From Metaphire vulgaris (taxonomy: Eukaryota; Annelida; Clitellata; Crassiclitellata; Megascolecidae): a stretch of 64,000 nucleotides of DNA. Location of the stretch: positions 6,986,443-7,050,442 of the forward strand of contig CM030859.1 in NCBI GenBank assembly GCA_018105865.1, read 5' to 3'. Under the pieces are notes generated by a model. That model had not been told where the DNA came from, made no database searches, and worked only from the letters and a program-made list of their open reading frames with translations. Numbering within the stretch: position 1 is the stretch's first letter; every line of letters starts with the position of its first letter. This document shows, piece after piece, positions 1 to 14,236 of the stretch. Made by a program: the position numbers and the translations under genes.

Positions 1-162
1 CGTAGGATCAACAAAGTGGTTATGAGAAAGGATGCAACGGAAGCATAATGGAGAAGACAAAGCTAAAAGAGTAAAGAAAACATTGGATGGCGATAATAAA
101 TATTATATCCTGATGAAGACAAAGCAAATGATAGTGAAGGGAGTGATTAAGAAAGCCGAAGT

Positions 163-235
163 GAGTGGGACAATTCTTAGCTTGGCAATATCTTCATCTA
201 ATACGTCTTCACTCAACTCTGGCATATCGTGGTAT
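163..235. repeat. Inverted-repeat arm of a decayed repeat gene
   Basis: Positions 163-232 are an apparently exact reverse complement of 882-952. The matching segment is the one that, read on the plus strand at 889, encodes PELSEDVLDEDIAKLRIV. The two arms are about 650 bp apart and the match fades within a few bases on either side. This is seen directly in the sequence. It suggests two copies of the same repeat inserted in opposite orientation, or a local inverted duplication. Confidence 0.85.
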
Positions 236-299
236 GAGGTATTTTCTGATAATGATGCTGAACTCTGTTGCAGTGAAAAAGTAAGATCAAATCAAATGT

Positions 300-1086
300 G
301 ATTACCTCTTCTGCACCTAGCAAGAGGAGCGGACAGGTATGGCGTACCTGACCAAGCTGCTGCATCATTGGCAGCAACAGTGCTCATCGATGTTGGCCTT
401 GTAAGCAAAGAAGACCAAAGCTTTGTAATATATGATACAAACAAAGTACCTCACGAGAGACAGAAATTAAGGAAGAAGTACTGACATTGCCAGTATAATT
501 CTGAAATTAATAACAGAGATGCAGAATGCAGATGCAGGCGATTGTATCTCAGCAGTAGGCTGCAATGGTACATACAATAACACAGGCTGTAAAGCTGGAG
601 TAATCCATCAGATTGAACTGATTGGGACACTTGCAAGATGTGCTGATTTGTTTTGTGGATTCGTCATAGCAAATGACACAAATGCATGCTGGAACATTCA
701 TTCAATTGGTTTATATGTATTCTTCATACAAATGAATTTGAGAAACATTTGAGAAATCTGTTTAAAACGTTGGTTGGATGGATCCACCTATGGACCCTCA
801 AGTTTCTCTGGCCTCATTGTGTAGTGAATTGCAGCACTGCGAAAGTAAATTTCTTGTTCGTTTTTAACATATCACATGTGACCACGATATGCCAGAGTTG
901 AGTGAAGACGTATTAGATGAAGATATTGCCAAGCTAAGAATTGTCCCACTCACTTTGGATTACAAGAATCACACACAAGGAGTGGAGCGTTGTATAAAAC
1001 TAGTAACAGATGCTTCAACAGCAGTTCATTGCTTTGATGCAAGAGATGGTTATATATTCACGCCCGAGTCAATTCTCGAAATCTAA
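300..1086 (+). pseudogene. Decayed copy of a repeated, uncharacterised metazoan protein family
   Basis: Several frames must be joined to read it. At about 313-488 the reading is ARGADRYGVPDQAAASLAAT followed by VLIDVGLVSKEDQ. At 519-650 it is AVGCNGTYNNTGCKAGVI. At about 690-830 it is WFICILHTNEF, then DGSTYGPSSFSG. At 889-1086 it is HTQGVERCIKLVTDAS ending near CFDARDGYI. I recall this order of motifs (DRxGVsdraAA, AVGcdGT..NTG.KgGVI, LHtNELplRhLf, HtQgVER.iKLVTeA) from large repeated families of unnamed proteins in arthropods and cnidarians. That is memory, not a search. Stops and frameshifts between the blocks make this copy non-functional. It sits in, or beyond, the first intron 3' of the myosin motor exons and is probably transposon-borne. 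Confidence 0.5.
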
Positions 1087-1432
1087 TGCCCCTATTTGAG
1101 TCAAAAAAAGATTTTAGTGAAAACTTCTTGTAATAAACACTTACTGAGTGGGTAACTGTGCAATGCCGATCGTCTAGAGGGCATTCATTGATGACATACA
1201 ATTTTTTGTGATTTTCAAGTAATGTATTAACTTTCCTCATTAAAAATGGGACACTTCCACATGTTTCAAAATAGTTCTTTTGCGAATTTCTTTCAAATCA
1301 GATGGGAATGCAAATATTTCCTCAGTTCCGTGACAAAAAATTTTTTTCGACCCGCCCTATTGTACGTGCACTTCTACATAATATTATAAAAGAATTAAAA
1401 CAACACAGATGTATTAGGCCTTAATAAATTAC

Positions 1433-4400
1433 CTTAAGAAAAACTTTAGTTTTTCCAAGTTGGAAGTCTGCGTCTCCGAGCACAGCTTTGCAGATCTTAG
1501 TAGAAGCACCTTTGCAGTCTTCCTTGAATGAAGGGCCTACTCCCTGGCACAGGATGCGATATCGGTCGACAAATTCAGCAAATAAATGCCTGATGGGATA
1601 TCCAGCACGTCTAATGCGGATTGTCTCCATCATGCCGAAATAACGCAATTGACGAACACATAGGACTCGGTCAAATACCTTCAAGTTTCACATAAGAAAA
1701 ATCGCTATTTATTACTGCAGACAGTGCAGGCATTTAAAAATTCACTTAGGGATAAGGTCAGATTCAAATCTTCTACTATTGGATAAGCACATATCCTTAA
1801 AGAAGAAACAATATTAAGTGCTAGGACTTCATCACAAGATTAAAACAGCTTTAAAAGTAAAAAACACGTATTCATGTGTTCATTAAAATTCACCATTGGT
1901 CTTTTGACTTCATTTGGCTTAATACAACGAACGAAGAACGGCTGACAACTGCCCAAAGTCTTCATCAGCAGCTCAAGAGATTTCTTGAATTGTGAACCCA
2001 ATGTCTGTGAACGCTTTCTTGTGTCATTCATCTAGCGTCCAAAGTAAACACTTTCTTATTAGAGCCAAAACACTACTAAATAATTGACCAAATTCTTTGA
2101 AAATAGCATTTCATAATTTCTACAAGACACTCACTAATGGGATGCATAATTAATAGATGCATTTCACACGCATGTTACACACACATTAGTATGTTATCAA
2201 TGTTACTACGTCATATGCATGACACAGGTTAGGTACAATCTCTCTCAAGTATCAGATAGCTCTAGGGCCAGCAAAAGATCAGGCAGTAAGTGAATCAGAG
2301 AGTGAGTTCAAAGCAACAACTACTAACCATTGCAAAATCATCTTTGAAAAGATTCGTTAAATGCTTAAAAGACGACATCTGGATCACATGAAGCAGGTCA
2401 ACGCTAAAAGTATCACGATTCTTCTCCAGAAATCCTTCAAAGAAAAGTCCAGCATAAAATATACAACATAAATTTCCATTTAGTCATAGAAATACATCAT
2501 CATCATCATCATCACTGCTGAAACACTGTCATATGCATTATGAATAATTATAGAAATAATAATTGAAAACAATTCACTTCTCAAAACCGTGTTTGTGAAG
2601 TATGACTACATATAACGTAAATCGATATTATAATTAATATCTATTTAAAGTTTAATGCACTCCTGTTGCTCAACTGCGCTCATTTAATTATTTAAAGTTC
2701 TCGTCCAGCAGCAGGCTGTCTGTTTTTTTGCCATACACTGACCTTTGCTTTCGTAGAAAACCACTCCTGCAAAGTGACTCATTCCAAAAGATGTATTGAT
2801 ATCTGACTTTGGTTTCAAGTAGTTTCTGTTCTGACCATGTTGCTGATTCAATTTTGTCAACATTGTTCCATCTGTTCCTTTTGGAAATTTACTTTCCTCA
2901 TCAACCAGAGCAAAAACATTCATAGGCCTCACAGCAATCAAATCGAGAACCTCTTGATTGTCAACAAATTCAATCTTGCTCCAATTGATTGCTTCATTGT
3001 CATACTCTTCCTGACAGTCAAGAAAACATTATTAACTGTGTTAATAAAATAGGTGCTATACAGTGTTGGAGTTGTGAAATTTGAGCTAAGAGGGGGGGTT
3101 GAGGACTGAAATTCAATGAATGACAGAGGATGCATGTACCCTACGTGCAATTTTTGGGAGGGTTGCAAAGAAGTTTAGCTGGGGTTCAATCCCCCCCCCC
3201 CGGCAACTCCAACCCTGGTGCTACATCATCATACTGCATTCGATGGAGTCTATCTATCATTCATAAACCAAATTAGAGCTTATAGGCAGAGAAAGTTTCA
3301 AAATATGCAGTTGAGAAGATATGCACTATTTGCTATCAACAAGAGCCAAAAACTGGTAAAAATGTTAACCTATTAGTGCTATACATCATTCAGTCTTGTA
3401 TCTAGTATAAAACTGTATAATTTTAAAACTTATCATTAATTTTGTAATTAAGGACATTAACTTATTATGAACAATGAATCAACACATAGAGCTCAATGAC
3501 AATTTTGAAAGCCAAATTTTAGAACATTTTCAAGTTTCTAGAATATGCTAAGAATGAAATTTAACATAAGTTCCAGTTACAGTAAAAGATTCTCATAGAT
3601 TCATCATCTGCAGCAGCTGACAAAAACTTTTTCAAAATTTTGGAATTCTGGTTTAAAATTGTTGCATATTTCAGATTTAAACAGAATAAAATTCATCAAC
3701 CTCAAAGCATAAGGATAGAAATTATACAAACACAAATATGAATGCGACTTTAAATTCAAAGAAACTGAACATAAGTTTGACATATTCAATAACTATTTAC
3801 CTGCTCAAGTTTAAAAATGTGCTGAACAAAAAACTGCTGAAGATTTTCATTTGCATAATTGATACATAGCTGCTCAAAACTGAGGAAAACATAAAACACA
3901 AGCAAAATGTATTGACCATTATAAGAAATAATTTCCTCAATAAAAAAATCAAAAGATCTTTGACACTAAGATGACTTTTGATCATTTGACAATGCACAAA
4001 ATCACATATTGTCAATGAACAAAACAACAGTACAATAGATAACCAAACACACACAATTGTGCAGCGAGAGAAAACACAACACCCTATCAGAACAGCGGTA
4101 AACAGTATTTTCTTGAGCACATACTTGTAATTCAAAACTGTATTTTCATTTATTAAAAGCAATATCTGAAACATACTATGCATAGTCCAAGACCAGCTGT
4201 TCAACCAGCATTTATCGCTTTGACGCAAACCAGAAGATCAAAATTTTACCTATTAGTACCAAAATTTTCAAAACCAAAGATGTCGAGCACTCCGATCGAC
4301 TTCCTTTTACGTCTAGGATCGAGCGGTGATTTGTTGAGAGCAAGATTGATTTTGTCAATGATCCAAATAAACATTCGCCCGTAGATTCCCTTGACAAAAG

Positions 4401-4744
4401 CATCGCGTACGTCAGTTGCTGCTAATGTGTCCATTGTTGTCGTCACACTTTCACCTCGCATGACTATTGAACGCGACACAAGAGCTTTTGTCAGTTCAGC
4501 ATCTTTCAGCTAAATGTGAACATAACAAACACATTCTGTTTCACTATTTTATGACAAACCTAATAAACAATCAACAATAAAATGAAACAACTGTCTCCAT
4601 GGCTATGTCACTAGCTCGAACACCTGCGCCCAGTTTGCGAAGAACCTTAAGACGTATCTATCTAGATTATCGTATGATTGTTAGGCGTAAAGTGTTCTCG
4701 ACTTACATTTTGCCTTGGGCATAGCACTATATAAATTGTCAAAG

Positions 4745-4794
<50 letters not shown>

Positions 4795-7700
4795 CGTCAT
4801 CAATAGTAGCAGCAGTATTATGCCAGTATGCATAACATACTAAATATTCAACAGACTGTAATTTACTGAATGAAGTATTTGGACCCCAATACAAAGCTCT
4901 GTTCAGACAACACAAATATGCTCAATGTGCTCAAAGCATGACAGCCTGCCTCTGAAACATAGCATTATGCTCACATTTTACTACCTCTCTCAGTTTCATC
5001 TTCCTCATAGAAACAACTCTGATTTTCAGATACAAAGAAAAAAATCTGCTCTAGTTTTCATTTTCATACAGCTCCAAGAAATTCAGTAAAGAAATATTTT
5101 GTTTGAACTGCTGTGTGGACTACATTCTTGTCTTTGCCGGATGGCTTTCAAATAAGCCATAATTATGAATGCACTTGGTAGAAATGACATTCAGATTTCA
5201 GAGTAACTGTTAAGCTGTGAATTGAATTATTTTGTCAATCCCATCAAGATAACAAAATGCAATTTCATTTCCATGACCAAATTTTGAAAATCAATCTTAA
5301 TTTCTATCACACTTTTGGTCATATTACTGATAGAAATAATAATTACCCAGCAGAGGCTTTTAAACCTCAAATCAAATATCACAATAAGCACATAAAAGAT
5401 GCAAAATAGCTGAAGAAAATAGTTCAATCACTGGCAATAATAAATAAAATAAAACAGTATTTTAGCAGTTGCATAAAAGCAGTTTAGAAATTCCAACTGA
5501 CTGCTGAAATTATTTAAAAGAAGAGACAGGGAGACAGATTAATTATTAGAAGCAGATAAACAGATGAAAGGAGTAATAAATTCACCAAAGGTATACATTT
5601 TAAAACAAAGAGAGGTTCATACTTCAAGAAGTCGACAAGCCTTTTGGACAAAATCCTTGTCTACAACCTCTGCTGCATCAATATTCTTGACTTGCACAGC
5701 TGTAAAACAAAATCCCATTGTAGATTATTAGCCAGATCATTGCACAAGAAAACGAGAATGTCATTGACAAACAGCTGAACAACAGTAACAATGCAGATGA
5801 TGCCATTGCTCAGTAAAATTCTGACCACAGAACAACATGTTTTCTTAAACTGCACAAATAATTAATATTATATAACACACACTCACAAACACACACACAA
5901 ACACACACACAAACACACACAGACAGACACCAATCACAATCAGTGGCAACTATAGATAAGCCATGTAATATTAACCCGTTACAGGGGTTCGACGTCTTAA
6001 AACGTCGCCCGGAAATCATATGCGAACGGGGTCCGACGTTTTAAAACGTCGCGCAACAGTTTTGCTCTTCCACCACGGTGTTCGCCGTTTAAAAACGTTT
6101 TCTTGATTTGATTTGATTTCCTTTTTGGCACGGATGGATGTAAGTACAATAAAAATGCTAAACAATGATGCAAACCACATCTTTGTAGCTTCTATATAGC
6201 CTGCAGATTTCAAGATTCTCGCAATAAATTTCACTTCTCCGAGCAACGGGTGCCTGGTGTAGAAACACCATAACTCCCCCAAATTGGGTCCCATCCTCAA
6301 AATTTTTGAACTAATCTGTTCCTAAGACACCCACCTACAACTTTGCTGCTGAACTTAGGGGGGTCACCGCTGAAAAAATTTTTTATTGACCTTTGAACGT
6401 ATTTTTTGGGAGGGGGTCATATTTTGGTCTGTAGGGTGGACCCAACCCCCGAAATTTCTTTTTTGGCACGGATGGATGGTAAGTACAATAAAAATGCTAA
6501 ACAATGAAGCAAACCACGTCTTTGTAGCTTCTATATAGCCTGCAAGGTAAGGTGTTTCAGATTTCAAGATTCTCGCAAAAAAATTTCACTTCTCCGAGCA
6601 ACGTGCGCCTGGTGTAGAAACACCATAACTCCCCCAAATTGGGTCCCATCTTCAAAATTTTTGAACTAATCTGTTCCAAAGACACCCACCTACAACTTTG
6701 CCGCTGAACCTAGGGGGGTCACCGCTGAAAATTTTTTTTTACCTTCGAACGTATTTTTGGAAGGGGGTCATATTTTGGTCTGTAGGGTGGGCCCAACCTC
6801 CGAAATTTCTTTTTTGGCATGGATGGATGCTAAGTACAATAAAAATGCTAAACAATGATGCAAACCACATCTTTGTAGCTTCTATATAGCCTGAAATATA
6901 GTAAGTTTAAAAAGTACATGTTCACAGTTCAAACAAACGCTTTCCCCCAAAATTAGTTACCAAAATTGGTAACGTCTTGTAAAAATTAATTCCCCCTTCA
7001 ACGGGTTAATCCCTAAAGGTTGCCTAAATAAATTTAGACATAAATATTACTGAATAGCTCATGAAAAAAAACTGTCTGGTTCTATTCTGATGTCTCTGAG
7101 CAATTTGTTTGACCTCTGTATGTGATGTTTCCAAGGTGAAGGAGAGAAGCCAAAACTCTGAACACATCCCAGATCTCTTCTTCCGTGAAGTTAAGAACCT
7201 TCATTGCTGATCGCACATCATTAAAGTCACCCGCATCGTCTCTTCCATCACAGATGACACTACCTCCCTTCAAAATAACGCTTACTTCAAATCACAAGAA
7301 TCCAATTACAATTAAATGATGCATCCAAAGTAAGAATCTACCACTTCAGTTGAACTGAATACCGTAAAATATCGAGTATAATATGCATTTTTTAAACCAG
7401 AATTTTTCCATAAAGTTAGGGATGTGTACTATATTAATATAATACAAAAATTAAATTATAATTTCTCATTTTCCCCAAAGACTTAATTTTACTGGCACTT
7501 TCCTTAGCGTTCAGCATATCATTTGAACAGAAAAGCAGGTGGCATTAATGAAGTAGAGGGAGATGGAGACGGAAACAGAGAAACAATTTGTAAGGAGAGG
7601 GGATGGAGGGGAAATGGGGAAGATGACTTGGAACCGCATTAATGACTTTATTGACAGCTAATCTTTTGTTAGTACAAAGCGTCTGCTGTCAGAGGTGGAG

Positions 7701-10651
7701 AGAGAGAGAGACAATTTGAGGAGAGGGTGAAGGAAAGGAGAGGGAGACGATGACTTGGAACTACAGTGTGGGTGGTATTAACAACTTTATTGTTGGCTAT
7801 TAGCTCTGTTAAACAAAATCCGGTGTCACTGCAACCCGACTCTTCCTATGATTAATGACAGTCTAACAGTGGAATCTCAGTTTAATGATACCATGGTACA
7901 CATTCTCCCATTCATTACAGTAAACACCGGCTCAGGAACTTCTACCAGTGAATCTCTTGAAATTTGCAACATTCACAGTTCTGTCAACAATAATTAGGCT
8001 TACCCGCATTCAGATAAAACGTTACTGAGTGCGGAAATTTAAAGGTGCACATAATATTCATGAAAATCGATTTTACCTCTTGATATGCACCCCAGAAAGC
8101 CATGCACATTATACTCCTGTGTGCACTATACTCGAGATTTTACAGTAGTCACAGATGATGATGATGACTAGTGGCAGTGGTGATGGCAGCAGCAGAAACA
8201 GTATCATTAAAAACTGCCAATACATGACACATTACACAGTCACATGACTTATCTTATGAACATCATAAACTTTGAAGTACCATTTCTTCTAATAGACCAT
8301 GGTATCTACCAATGCACAGTGTTTTACCTGAATTAGATAGTTGTAGTCTGTTGCTTGAGTAAGCTCCAATCGCTGTTTTTCTTCATTATTTAATCCAATT
8401 AGAAGACAATAGAAGATATGATAATTTCGCTCGTCTTGGTTCTAAAGAAATTTGCAATACTCACAGACTGTAATTTTGGTTCCTATCACTGACCATTGTA
8501 GAAATAATGAAACACTAAACATTCTCATAAAATATATGCTCTAAATATAGAAAAAGTTCTATTCATGTGCTCTGAAAGTTACTTGGCCCTCATGAAAACC
8601 TTTCTTGAAACTGGAATTCAACAAATATACAACACATTTTTGTGAAATCTTTGTTTCCTCTACCATTTTAGTGAAACTAATACAGGTCTTTGAAAGTTCT
8701 GTATAACGTAAGTTTTTAAAGAAATTTCTAATTACCGTATTTGTATGATTATTACCCGCACACATATATATAACCCACATACGCGTATAACCCGCGGAAA
8801 ATTACGAATTATGTTCCAACGTCCCAGCATAAGCCACACACGAATATAAACCGCATATGCTAGTCTTCAGGTATTTGGAGGTATCAACACTATGATGTAT
8901 GGGGTGTCGAGAGCGCTGACGGGACGCCGAGAGCGCTGAAGAGGTTTCAAGTTTCCAGTATAACCCACATACGAATATACTGCAAGGGGGGGCTGCAGTT
9001 TGTAATTTCTTGTATTACCCGCGGGTAATAATCATGCAAATACGGTACATATTTACACTGTAATGCCTTCACTGACATAAGTCTAGACTCTAGACTATGC
9101 TACTGCAGCATGAACAAGGTAATAGAAAGCTGTTTTGTTCCAGGTTTCTGTTTTAGTTATTGTCTGATACGTCAGCATACAGCAACAGTCTCCCAGTATC
9201 ACAGGTACAACTAAAATGTGTTGTAGCTACGGTGACAAAGGTGCGACATTTCAGAAATTATATACAATTAACTTTACAGCAAGTCAACAACAAACCTTCA
9301 AGAAAGCACTGATTCATTGCTGGTTGAAAGGGGACCAGAAAATTTAATTGCAGTTTTCATTACAATGGCAAAGAGAAGATTCACAACTTTGCAATTTAAT
9401 TTCTAATGAAATGCACGTTAACACTGACATCAATCAGAATGACTGCAGCGACTGCAACACAATGCTACTGTCAGAATTACATTGGACATGCTGCCATAGA
9501 CACAGAGATCATTCTCCTAATGAGGTGCGTGGTCATGCCTGATCGCCTGAACATACATAAGATCGATTTTCTTGCAGTATTTTACTTGATCATGTCTGTC
9601 TGCAGCATAAATTGCATTGGTCCTAACAATTTTGACCTCACAAGGTCATGATCTATGTTCAAATAGTTCACCCATAGCCAAGTGAATGACCAAGCAAATT
9701 CTCCATATTGAAACCCATATTAAAAATTTTACTATTAAATAATATAAATAAATTTTAGCATTTTTTCAAAAACCATACATAATGTGAAAATTTTGAAGTT
9801 AAAACTGTGATCAGCATCAACATCTCTAAGAGGTGCACAAGAAATTATGCAGGAAACAGAAACTGTGTTGTAGAGACTAATCCAACATTCTAAAATTCAG
9901 TCATATACGTTTTACAAAGTTCATACAATTATAATCAACATGTGTATAAATACATCCTCTGTACACATGCAAAAGGAAGCTCACCATTTTGCCACAATTT
10001 TCTGTTGTGCAAAAAATAGTCTTGAAAGTAACAAATAAAACGTCGATGAAGTTCAACTCACCTGTCCCACAATTCTTGACTTTTCTAAAAGATATTGTTC
10101 TATTTTTGCGCCTTCAATTGAACCTTTCTCATCAAAATGAATATCAATGTATTTGCCAAATCGACTTGAGTTGTCGTTTCGGATCGTCTTGGCATTTCCA
10201 AATGCTAAGATCAAGTCAACAACAAACCATCAAGAAAGCACTGATTCACTGCTGATCGAAAGGAAACCAGAAAATTTAATTATGGTTTTCATTATAGTCG
10301 CCTAGAGAAGATTCATTATGAATGACATTTCTGAAAGATGATTCTAAGCTCAATCTTTATATAATATTTACAGGGCCGGATTAAGGTCCGAGTGGGCCGG
10401 AGGGCTGAGAAGACAAAAGGCCATCACCTATACTGAAAATCTCTGACAAGCAAAAACAAGGTTATCTACCTTCCAAATCGTGCTGCAAATCGTGCTGACA
10501 AGCAAAAAAAGGTTATCTCGAAAATCGGTGGGCCTATTTTCATGATGGGCCGGGGGGCTACAGCCCCTCAACCCCCGCTTTAATATGGCCCTGATTATTT
10601 ATGGTAGTCATGTAAACATCTTGATCAACCAAAGAACTTCAATAGTGCCAA

Positions 10652-10698
<47 letters not shown>

Positions 10699-13600
10699 GT
10701 ATATATATATATATAATATTGTATATATATATATATATAATGCACTCGGCATGCGTCATTCAGTCAATCAAAGCTAAATTGCAAACAGAATCAAAGTCAT
10801 GGTAATTTGAGGCTGAGACTTAAGTCCATTCACTATTTGGCTATTTGGTTATTTGGGGGTCTGGACAAAATAAGTGATAACCTTAAATCTAAGATCTGAA
10901 AGTCACCAGATAACCTGCAAATTGCCCATTCATCAACATTAAAAAATAAGCATAGAATGCTAAAACAAATCTGTTCACATTCTCTCCCAGCTTAGTGCAA
11001 CAAATGGAAATGAAACATGGTTTGTTTGGAGTAAAAATGAATTAAAGCAACAATATCGTGGCAATTCCCACCTTCCATAACTGGATTGGCCTCCAGAATC
11101 TGCTGCTCGATCCACGAGTGCTGTCCACTGACTGCAGCAAGAAACTGTAAGATGAGTTTGGTGCTCTCTGTTTTTCCAGCTCCAGATTCACCGCTACAAC
11201 AAATGGTTCCAGTCGCAATCAGACAAAGCCATAGCTAGGTGGCGGTTGGGGAGGGGGGGAGCTGCCTCGGGCGCCGTCTTGGGATGGGGAAACCACGGCT
11301 GTAGCAAGTTAAATGCCTGTCAAAGGTATTGCCATTATGACAAGCAAAAAAAGGTCATTACCCGCTTTCTGCACTACTTATTTGAAGCTAAATAAGAGGT
11401 CGTGAGCATTTCATACACCACTAATGCAAATTTATAATTTGTATATACTGTAATTCTGGGTGGGTAACAACACTGGACTATAGAGCAGAAGGTCACGAGT
11501 TTTATACCTGCAGGAGCCCTAAAGGTCGACTCAGCCTTCACTTGCCAGATAAATGGCTTATATCACCTATGTTGCTGATTGCCTAGACCCAGGCACGTTG
11601 GAACAAATTTTTAGCAGGGGGTGCAGATTTTCCACGGAGAGGTGTTTGGTTGTCACATTTTCGGTGGACAAGCAAAAAAGGTCATTTCCTATATATTTAT
11701 GAGTCGAAAATTCCAAGGGGTGCAGATCTGCACCCCCAGCCTCATCTTCTGGAGGGTGCGCTGCACCCCTACTTTTTTCCAGGGGGGTGCAGCTGCATCT
11801 TCTGCATCCCCACTTCATACGGGCCTGCCTAGACCGGAGATAAGTGCTGGAACCCAATGTTAGGACACAAGTATGGGACCTATCTTTACCTTACATATAT
11901 AATTCTTATAAAAAGGGCACCTAATTCTTAATTTTTAGCTACAATTTATTTTTCAAAAACAAATATTACTTTAAAACACTTCATCATTTATTGTCGTTTT
12001 ATTGAAGCACTTGAGAAGTTATAAGAGGTCCACGGAAAAGAAAGAAAGTGGAAATAAGCTCAAAAAGATTCATCATACCTTATAATGATACACTGATCTT
12101 CGTGATATCGTTTCATGTTGTGATATGAATTGTCTCCGATAGCAAAGATATGTGGTGGAAGTTCACCAATTTTTTTGTCCTTGTACTGCTGGATATGTTC
12201 TGCCGTGTATATTGGAAGAACTTGGTATGGATTGATTGCTACTAAGATGGATCCTGTAAAAGTCTACAAAATTCAGCCAGAATTATTCAGTTATTGTATT
12301 CCACAATGCCAAAGTAAGAATAAAATTTCAATTTGAAGTTGTATGGGTACTTTACTGCCAATTTGGTTTCCATATTTAAACCAAATGGCAGTAACCCATT
12401 TAACTCAACTGTTACTACAACAGCTGCCATGTCACTTGCACCTCAATGCACCGTTAACCTAAAATTGCGCTAAAATTGCATTACATAATCATCATTCAGC
12501 ATTTTTCATGAAACAGTTTATCTAAATAAGTGAACTAGGGTATGATATCATCCATCCTCAATGCTGAGGGTCGGAGGCTATGCAGATTGATGACAAGGTT
12601 CTCCACGTGTGACTCTGTCTTTTGCAGTTCTGATGCAATTGATAATTGGTTGTTTTGACCATTCCACAATATCATCCGTTCATCGTCTACTCTGCTCGTA
12701 CTATGTGACCAAACTATTTCGGTTTTCTATGTTGGATAACTGAGAGACTAGGGATGTGCGGGTATACCCGTACCCGCGGGTATACCCTACCCGTGCCCAT
12801 ACCCGCGGGTACGGGTAGGGTACACATTTTTCGGGACGGGTCGGGTACAGGTATAGCACTACGGGTATAGCGGCTACAGGTACGGGTATACCCGTTTTTA
12901 CCCGAAAAATTATATTTTCATTTCTCACTACTATAGCAAATTAGCAATACAGTAATAGAAAAATAATATTGAGTAAAGTGTATTAGTGTAACTTGTATAT
13001 CGCGTTCAGTTTGTCAGACAGCATGCATTTTACTTACTGAAAACATAAAGGAAATACAGATGATGTCATCTGACATCATCCGTAATAAATCTATAATGGC
13101 ATCCTCTGACTCCTCCAAGGACTCCTCGACTGAGAAAGTTCTTCTGGTAAAGTTTTGTTGTTTAACTTGAGCCTTAATGCCTGCTCATAGATAAATTATA
13201 TCTACTAAATATTTTAACTAAATATTTTAAACAAGCCCATCGAGTCTTCTAGAAGTTCTAATCCATGTCCGACATTCATGTAGGCTTAGGCTAGCTGACT
13301 AGTTGTATTACACAATGTTACCAACCAGTAGTCCAGACTCCAGACTTCAGAACCCGGGCCTACTATTTGCCAAGTGGATTATCCTGATTCCTAAGTACTA
13401 GAATTTATTTTTACTATTACTATTTCATTGTTGCCTCTCTATAGTCTCTAGGAACGGATACGGGTACACGGGTCCGTGTACAGGTCCTTGTAGGCTTGTA
13501 CCCTTACACGCACCCGCGGGTACGGGTCCAACTCAAAAAAACTCCAAATTCCAACCAATGTCGGGTATGGGTACGGTAGGGTACACAGCTTACGGGTACG

Positions 13601-14180
13601 GGTCGGGTAGGGTATAGCGCTAGCGGGTACGGGTAGGGTAAAAAAGTTTTTTCACGGGTACGGGTAGGGTAGGCATTTTGCTGTACCCGCACATCTCTAG
13701 TATAGACACCTATTTCTTAATTTCTTAATAATTTCTTAAGTGAATTAGTATTTTCATATTTGACTATAAGATTTTTTAAATTAGATGTCATTTTCTGCAA
13801 AATGGAAATAAGCAGAGAAGTATAATAAGCACACATATGAATGTTAAGTCCACAAAGGTTTCAAACAAGTGACTGGCAACAAAGACATTTTTCCGAAACA
13901 TTGGAAACAACACAATTAGCACACAAAGAAGTATCGGGTAATAGAATAAAACAATTTCCTGCAAAATTCTACTCTCTAGACCGTATAACTGTCTTCATTA
14001 TATAAAGTTCAATTGCACATAAGAGTTTCTGCAAGACAGGAAAGTTAAAACATTGTAATAGCAGTTGTCTCAGTAACTTGATGGCTATCATGAACAACAC
14101 CTTTTGGCATTAATTAGCCAGTTCACATAGGATTTCTGAAAAATCTAATAGTATTTGTATTTAAACATGATCAGTTTTCA

Positions 14181-14236
<56 letters not shown>

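Noticed and set aside
3797..4228. 143-residue minus-strand frame
   Set aside because: Spans a true myosin exon (3879-3801) in another frame and flanking intron; no domain.
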